From Agrobacterium tumefaciens (GTDB taxonomy: Bacteria > Pseudomonadota > Alphaproteobacteria > Rhizobiales > Rhizobiaceae), in NCBI RefSeq assembly GCF_013318015.2, contig NZ_CP115842.1, positions 1 to 64,000 on the forward strand: 64,000 bases of DNA, in the 5' to 3' direction. The notes beneath the pieces were generated by a model. That model did not search any database and had not been told where the DNA came from. It was given only the letters and a program-made list of their open reading frames with translations. The stretch's first letter is position 1, and every line of letters starts with the position of its first letter. A program made the position numbers and the translations under genes. This document shows positions 59,667-64,000 of this stretch, one piece after another.

Positions 59667-61756
59667 TCTGCTACCTCAACGATCAGACTGCCTGATTTGT
59701 GAACCGTGAGACGGTCGGCAGGATAAAGAACGGTGGTCGAAGAAACTTCCTCGATAATGGCGGGGCCGAATATCATGTTGCCAGCCTTGAGCTTTTCCCG
59801 GGCGTAGACCGCCGCCTTATAGAAGGCGCCACGCGCGCCGGTATCGCCAGGCTCGTAATAGACCGGGCGTTCGCCGGTTAGGGCATCGTCGTCGGGCACA
59901 GGGCCTCCGTCGTCGAGTTCGGGAAGCACCGGCGTTTTGATGCGGCCGATACCTGTGACGCCGAAGCCGGCGATCTCGATTGCGGCATTTTCGTCAGCAT
60001 GACCGAAGCGGGCCCGGTGCGCGGCGTGAAACCGGCGAGGAAGGTCGGCCCACCAACAGGGTTCGCCGGGATTCACCGTCACTGACAGTTCAAACGACTG
60101 GCCCTGATAGCGCATGTCGATGCGTATTTCCACGTCGCGCCGGTCCGGCTCGACGCCATCATGATCGAGATGGCCGTCGGCGCGGTCAGTCAGGCGCTTG
60201 ATGCGCAAAGCCGCTTCAGCTTCGCCATTGGCGGCATAGGGGACGACGTGTGTTTCGACGAAATCGTGGCGCAGGTCTGAAATCAGCTGTCCCAGCGCAC
60301 ACAGAATGCCAGGGGTCGGCGGCACCATTACACGCGGCATCTTGAGTTCGCGGGCTACGGGGCTGCCATGCATCGGTCCCGCACCGCCGAATGGCACAAG
60401 CGCGAAATCACGTGGATCATAACCACGTTCCACGGACACAACGCGGATGCCCCGAACAATGTTGGCATGGGCTACGCGCAATATTCCTGCCGCCGCCTCA
60501 TAGACATCAAGACCAAGTGGTTGTGCAATGACATCGTTGATGGCTTTATGGGCCCCATCCAGATCAAGTGTCATCGAACCGCCCAGACGCGATTGCGGCG
60601 AGAACCGCCCCAGCAAAAGATTGGCATCGGTAACTGTCGGCAACGTTCCACCGCGACGATAGCAAACGGGGCCCGGCACCGCCTCGGCGCTCATCGGCCC
60701 CGCACGCAACGCCCCACCGTCATCAATCCAGGCAATGGAACCACCGCCCGCACCGATAGCATTGATATCGATAACCGGCAGGCGAATCGGCACGGTTTCG
60801 AGACTGGCCGAACGGGTGATTTCCGGCCGTCCAGCCCGGATGAGACTGATATCCGTGGACGTTCCACCAATATCCATGGTGATGATATCGGGAATACCTG
60901 CCAGCATAGCCACATGCGCGCTGGCGACTACACCACCGGCGGGGCCGGATAGAACGGTATGGACGGGCTTGAGGCGCGCTCCTTCGAGGCTCATCAGTCC
61001 ACCGGCCGCATCCATCACCATAACCGGACGGTCGCGACCAAGGCCCAGCCCTTCCTTCTCATCCTGCAACATACCGGAGAGCGAAGACAGATAACGGTCC
61101 ATGACCGGACGAAGATAGGCATTGAGCACCGCCGTCGAGCCGCGCTCGTATTCGCGGAATTCAGCATTCACCTCGACCGAAGCGGAAATTGCCACATGTG
61201 GGAGGACTTCAGCCAGAATATCGCGCGCCCGCAACTCATGGGAGGGATTGGCGTAAGAGTGGAGAAAAAGGATGGCGACGGCCTCGACGCCAGCCGCCTT
61301 CATCGCTTCACCAGCCGCGCGCACATCGGCCTCGTCGAGCGGCTGCAACTCTTTACCTGTCGGCAGAATACGGCCCCGCGCCGTAAAACAAAGTTCGCGC
61401 GGCACCAACGGTTCAGGCTTCACCCTGGTCAGATCGAACAGCGTCGGACGGTTCTGGCGGCCGATTTCAAGGAGATCGCGAAAGCCGTGATTGGTGAGAA
61501 ATGCCGTCTTTGCGCCATTGCGCTGGATCACGGCATTGGTTGCCGTTGTCATGCCATGTCCCACATACGCAACATCCGCACCGCTCGCGCCCTGCAGGCC
61601 CAGGGCCTTTCGCAGGCCTTCAAGTGTGCCGAGCGCACGGTTGACCGGCGTGGTCGATACCTTCGAGACGGTGATGGTTCTCGTCGTCTCGTCATAGGCA
61701 ATGCTGTCGGTGAAAGTTCCGCCGACGTCGGATGCGACACGTATATGCGGGGTCAT
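59663..61756 (-). CDS. hyuA: Hydantoinase A/oxoprolinase alpha-subunit family protein
   Basis: 697 aa HyuA with an actin/ASKHA-type ATPase: RVASDVGGTFTDSIAYD (phosphate 1), DIGGTSTDISLIRAG (phosphate 2, about 295-310) and GAGGGSIAWID, then FGGAGPMHG. It phosphorylates the ring substrate during ATP-driven hydrolysis with HyuB. The frame is open to 61900, but ATG 61756, after AGAGGCAGTT, is the family start. A strong palindromic operator lies 13-36 bases before the start, so the operon is probably repressed by the divergent TetR protein. Confidence 0.93.
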   Translation of the reverse strand: MTPHIRVASDVGGTFTDSIAYDETTRTITVSKVSTTPVNRALGTLEGLRKALGLQGASGADVAYVGHGMTTATNAVIQRNGAKTAFLTNHGFRDLLEIGRQNRPTLFDLTRVKPEPLVPRELCFTARGRILPTGKELQPLDEADVRAAGEAMKAAGVEAVAILFLHSYANPSHELRARDILAEVLPHVAISASVEVNAEFREYERGSTAVLNAYLRPVMDRYLSSLSGMLQDEKEGLGLGRDRPVMVMDAAGGLMSLEGARLKPVHTVLSGPAGGVVASAHVAMLAGIPDIITMDIGGTSTDISLIRAGRPEITRSASLETVPIRLPVIDINAIGAGGGSIAWIDDGGALRAGPMSAEAVPGPVCYRRGGTLPTVTDANLLLGRFSPQSRLGGSMTLDLDGAHKAINDVIAQPLGLDVYEAAAGILRVAHANIVRGIRVVSVERGYDPRDFALVPFGGAGPMHGSPVARELKMPRVMVPPTPGILCALGQLISDLRHDFVETHVVPYAANGEAEAALRIKRLTDRADGHLDHDGVEPDRRDVEIRIDMRYQGQSFELSVTVNPGEPCWWADLPRRFHAAHRARFGHADENAAIEIAGFGVTGIGRIKTPVLPELDDGGPVPDDDALTGERPVYYEPGDTGARGAFYKAAVYAREKLKAGNMIFGPAIIEEVSSTTVLYPADRLTVHKSGSLIVEVAE

Positions 61757-61768
61757 AACTGCCTCTTG

Positions 61769-61792
61769 TGTAACAGTAACGTTGTCGTTACA
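61769..61792. promoter_or_regulatory. Palindromic operator between hyuA and the TetR gene
   Basis: A 24-bp palindrome TGTAAC-N3-AACGTT-N3-GTTACA with all 18 non-spacer positions symmetric. It sits in the 159-bp divergent gap between hyuA and a TetR-family gene, just before the hyuA start, the expected place for a TetR operator that represses hyuAB. Confidence 0.75.
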
Positions 61793-61915
61793 AAAACAGA
61801 AGCAACGGGAGCTGTAAAGAGCTGTTGGCGATAACGCTGCAAAATTCGTTCCTTGCCGAAGAGAGGACAAGACGAGGCAAAGATGATATTCACCGGCCAC
61901 GGAAGGACGACATGA

Positions 61916-62590
61916 ATGAACGACAGGCCGCAGGCAACAAAGGTGAAGGAAAAGCCGCCAGGATCACACGCGGCGCGCACCTCGCGCACCCGCAAGGCCA
62001 TTCTTGTGGCTGCGGCAGGCGAATTCGTTGCGCACGGTCTGGAAGGTGCAAATATCGAGGCTATCGCCTATTCGGCTGGCGTTAACAAGGCACTTGTCTA
62101 TCGGCATTTTTCCCGCAAGGAAGTGTTGTTCCGGCATGTGCTGGAAGACGCTTACCGGGCGATGCGCGATGCAGAGGAATCGCTGGCGATGCCTTCGGAT
62201 CCGGTTGCTGCGCTCGACCGGCTTGTGGAGTTCACCTTTGACTACTACCGGAACAATCAGGGCTTCCTGACGCTTGTCGGCATCGAGAACCTGCACGGTG
62301 GCGAGAACATCCGCGAATCGGAGCCCGAAACGGTATATGCCGGAAATATTTCCCGGATGGTGGCAGGCATTCTGGAGCGTGGCGCCACAGCTGGCGTGTT
62401 TCGCCCTCGGTTGGACCCTGTCGAGTTATGGCTGTCAATCTCGAATCTGTGCTGGGCCACGGTCTCCACGGCACACACCATCCGCTTTACCTTCGGGCGG
62501 GACGTTCTTGCTGAACCGGCGCGCAGCGCGCGCCTTGCCCATATCCAGGAAATGATCCGGCGTTACGCGTTGAGGCCGGACCACTTGTAG
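61916..62590 (+). CDS. TetR-family transcriptional regulator
   Basis: 224 aa. N-terminal TetR helix-turn-helix (RTRKAILVAAAGEFVAHGLEGANIEAIAYSAGVNKALVYRHFSRKEVLF, about 24-72) and a TetR_C-type ligand domain with FDYYRNNQGFLTLVGIEN. Divergent from hyuAB, whose leader carries a perfect palindrome, so it is the likely local repressor with a ring-type metabolite as inducer. Start at ATG 61916 or the upstream in-frame alternative; no strong ribosome site. Its 3' end overlaps the convergent IclR gene by 28 bp. Confidence 0.9.
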   Translation: MNDRPQATKVKEKPPGSHAARTSRTRKAILVAAAGEFVAHGLEGANIEAIAYSAGVNKALVYRHFSRKEVLFRHVLEDAYRAMRDAEESLAMPSDPVAALDRLVEFTFDYYRNNQGFLTLVGIENLHGGENIRESEPETVYAGNISRMVAGILERGATAGVFRPRLDPVELWLSISNLCWATVSTAHTIRFTFGRDVLAEPARSARLAHIQEMIRRYALRPDHL

Positions 62591-63327
62591 GGCAGTGCTT
62601 CAGACATCAGCGCGACGCAGCGCTGCGCCTCGTCATCCGAAACGCTGTTGGCCAGCGCAAGCAGAGAAACCCCGGTTTCGCCATAACGATTGTCACCGGG
62701 CGCGGGCGCAAAGGAAAGCGTCCAGACCTCGTACCCCGCCGCCTTGCGCGTACCGATCACATAGCCTTTTTCAAGGAACATCTCGATCTCGGCGCGGATG
62801 GTATCCGTTTCGATCTGCCATTGTTCGTAATGCGGGGCGTTGATTTCGAGGATGCGTTCGCGGGATTCCCTGTCCAGCCGCGCCATCATGCAAACCCCGG
62901 CATGGCCGATACCAAGCGGCAGACGCCCGCCCACGCCCGAAAGCAAGGGTTGGACCGGCGCTGCGCTGAGCTGGAAATCGAGGCAAACAGATTCGAAACC
63001 CGACCGCGCCATGAGAAAACTTGATATGTTTGTGCCGGCGGTGATGGAAATAAGCGCCGGACGGAAAAGATCGACCAGATCACCAATACCTGGCACGCGC
63101 TGCGCCAGCGCATAAATCGCGCTCCCCAGCCTGTAGTTGCCGCGCCGACCGCTCTGCTCAACAAAACCGTAATGAGACAGTCCCGTCAGAGCCCGATGCA
63201 CCGCCGATTTAGCGTCACCGATCCCATCTGCGATTTCAGCAAGGCTCATGCCGCCGACACCCGCATTGCCTAGCGCCAGAAGAATTTCCGCACCGCGTTC
63301 GACATTGCTGGACGATTGCTTTGCCAT
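62563..63327 (-). CDS. IclR-family transcriptional regulator
   Basis: 254 aa. Winged helix (VERGAEILLALGNAGVGGMSLAEIADGIGDAKSAVHRALTGLSHYGFVE, about 9-57) and effector domain with LPLGIGHAGVCMMARLD (about 135-151). It shares no close similarity with the IclR at 50877 beyond the family pattern. It lies between two hydantoinase gene sets, so it may control the one at the right edge, whose transcript ends at a terminator 120 bp upstream of this gene. It overlaps the convergent TetR gene by 28 bp. Confidence 0.9.
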   Translation of the reverse strand: MAKQSSSNVERGAEILLALGNAGVGGMSLAEIADGIGDAKSAVHRALTGLSHYGFVEQSGRRGNYRLGSAIYALAQRVPGIGDLVDLFRPALISITAGTNISSFLMARSGFESVCLDFQLSAAPVQPLLSGVGGRLPLGIGHAGVCMMARLDRESRERILEINAPHYEQWQIETDTIRAEIEMFLEKGYVIGTRKAAGYEVWTLSFAPAPGDNRYGETGVSLLALANSVSDDEAQRCVALMSEALPYKWSGLNA

Positions 63328-63445
63328 GCTGTCCCCTGGGTTTCGGTGAATATATCATTCATTAAAATCCGATAATTGGAACTGGATTAGGCAATATGGC
63401 ATGGGTAGTCAAGCGGGTTAAAAAATTGGGACCTCAAGCCGCTCG

Positions 63446-63476
63446 CCCAAAAAAGACCCGGCTCCCTATGGAGGGA
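63446..63476 (-). terminator. Terminator after the second hyuB
   Basis: On the minus strand, CCCGG-TTTCCCTCC pairs with GGGAG-CCGGG around an ATAG loop, followed by TCTTTTTT. Strong intrinsic terminator for the minus-strand hydantoinase gene, directly upstream of the IclR promoter. Confidence 0.75.
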
Positions 63477-63496
63477 AACCGGGCCAGCTTGGGAAA

Positions 63497-64000
63497 TCAG
63501 AGCCCGTAAACGGATCTGGCCGCTTCGGAGGAAATGCGTCCGTCACGGACGTCGGCTGCAATGGATGCCGGGTCGCGCATGGAGGGCTCGCCATATCCGC
63601 CGGCACCGGGGGTTACGATCTCGAGAATATCACCCTTGAAGATGTCGCCGGCACCATTCACCAGCCGCTCGGGCGCACCGAGAATGGTGAAGGAGCCAAG
63701 ACCACCTGCAAGGCCACCATCCAGACCCCAGGGGCGCGAGACGAAGCGGGAGCCACCGACGGAGACCCGGCAATCTGCTTCTGCGCGATACACGCGGCGA
63801 AGACCCATGCCACCCCTGAACTGTCCGCCACCACCGGAACCGTCGACCAATTCATAGGCAACCAGCGTTAGCGGATATTCGGTTTCAAGCGATTCCAGTG
63901 GCAGGTTGGACGTATTTGTCATGTGGACATGCACGCCGTCCAGGCCATCCTTGTTATGCCGCGCCCCGAAGCCGCCGCCGATAGTTTCGAGATAGACCCA
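63497..64000 (-). CDS. hyuB: Second hydantoinase B family protein, partial (runs off the window)
   Basis: The C-terminal 167 residues of a HyuB paralogue: the visible part begins VYLETIGGGFGARHNKDGLD, then GVHVHMTNTSNLPLESLETE, then GSGGGGQFRGGMGLRRVY and GAPERLVNGAGDIFKGDILE, ending in GAGGYGEPSMRDPASIAADV. The gene continues beyond base 64000. It differs from the hyuB at 58077, so the locus has two hydantoinase/oxoprolinase-type enzymes, possibly for different ring substrates. It ends in its own terminator before the IclR gene. Confidence 0.9.
   Translation of the reverse strand, partial: WVYLETIGGGFGARHNKDGLDGVHVHMTNTSNLPLESLETEYPLTLVAYELVDGSGGGGQFRGGMGLRRVYRAEADCRVSVGGSRFVSRPWGLDGGLAGGLGSFTILGAPERLVNGAGDIFKGDILEIVTPGAGGYGEPSMRDPASIAADVRDGRISSEAARSVYGL

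Noticed and set aside
1..64000. CRISPR array or rRNA operon
   Set aside because: No regularly spaced direct repeats and no rRNA-like sequence were seen on reading through the window.

Overview
The window reads as G+C-rich alphaproteobacterial DNA, most likely from the Hyphomicrobiales (Brucella/Ochrobactrum or Rhizobium/Agrobacterium relatives). The evidence is family resemblance: an IS66 element, a degraded rhizobial-type tyrosine recombinase, a RHE_PE00001-family fragment, fused TRAP permease and hydantoinase operons. This is inference; no rRNA or complete tRNA is present to fix the taxon.

Bases 1 to about 30.7 kb are accessory DNA that looks like a stack of related integrative mobilizable elements sharing one attachment site, whose core resembles the 3' end of a tRNA-Gln gene (6077-6092 and 16487-16502). 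Element A (left end outside the window, right end at 6077) carries a divergent deaminase / membrane dCTP-deaminase-like pair, a truncated MobV-type relaxase, and a restriction-modification set with one C5 methyltransferase, a Vsr repair nuclease and two unrelated endonucleases of the NaeI and NgoMIV families, both known to cut GCCGGC. Element B (6077-16502, about 10.4 kb) is complete: integrase, small genes, relaxase, HUH-type Rep-like protein, and a DUF262 + HEPN pair as cargo. In A and B the cargo starts just after the same roughly 110-bp segment ending in a bidirectional hairpin, so the cargo looks exchanged on a common chassis. A third element C begins at 16502 with an integrase stump; an IS66 copy (16660-19156, exact 8-bp target duplication) sits directly upstream of its start. 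C carries an AbiC-like gene, Vsr, and a six-gene operon: C5 methyltransferase, Z1 helicase-like ATPase, PD-(D/E)XK DUF4420 protein, MutL/MORC-like GHKL ATPase, an unrecognised protein and a DUF6339-like protein. This operon is the strongest candidate for an under-described defence system.

From 30.7 to about 46.3 kb the DNA looks chromosomal: a NepI-like exporter, a membrane protein with a 24-aa leader gene, cytochrome P460, a DipZ-like thiol-redox protein, two exported alpha/beta hydrolases, an OmpR-type two-component system, an exported unknown, then a patch of decay (recombinase pseudogene, VapBC with a dead toxin), Ohr and an exported cyclase-family protein.

From 46.8 to 64 kb there are catabolic operons. 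One runs from a fused TRAP permease through TRAP binding protein, SDR, IclR regulator, thiolase, acyl-CoA ligase, second SDR and a two-domain PPC (DUF296) protein, as expected for import and CoA-dependent breakdown of an unidentified carboxylic acid. A convergent gene pair encodes the same two PPC domains as separate proteins, with a divergent Lrp regulator. Then come hyuA-hyuB, controlled by a divergent TetR gene with a clear palindromic operator, an IclR regulator, and a second hyuB running off the right edge.
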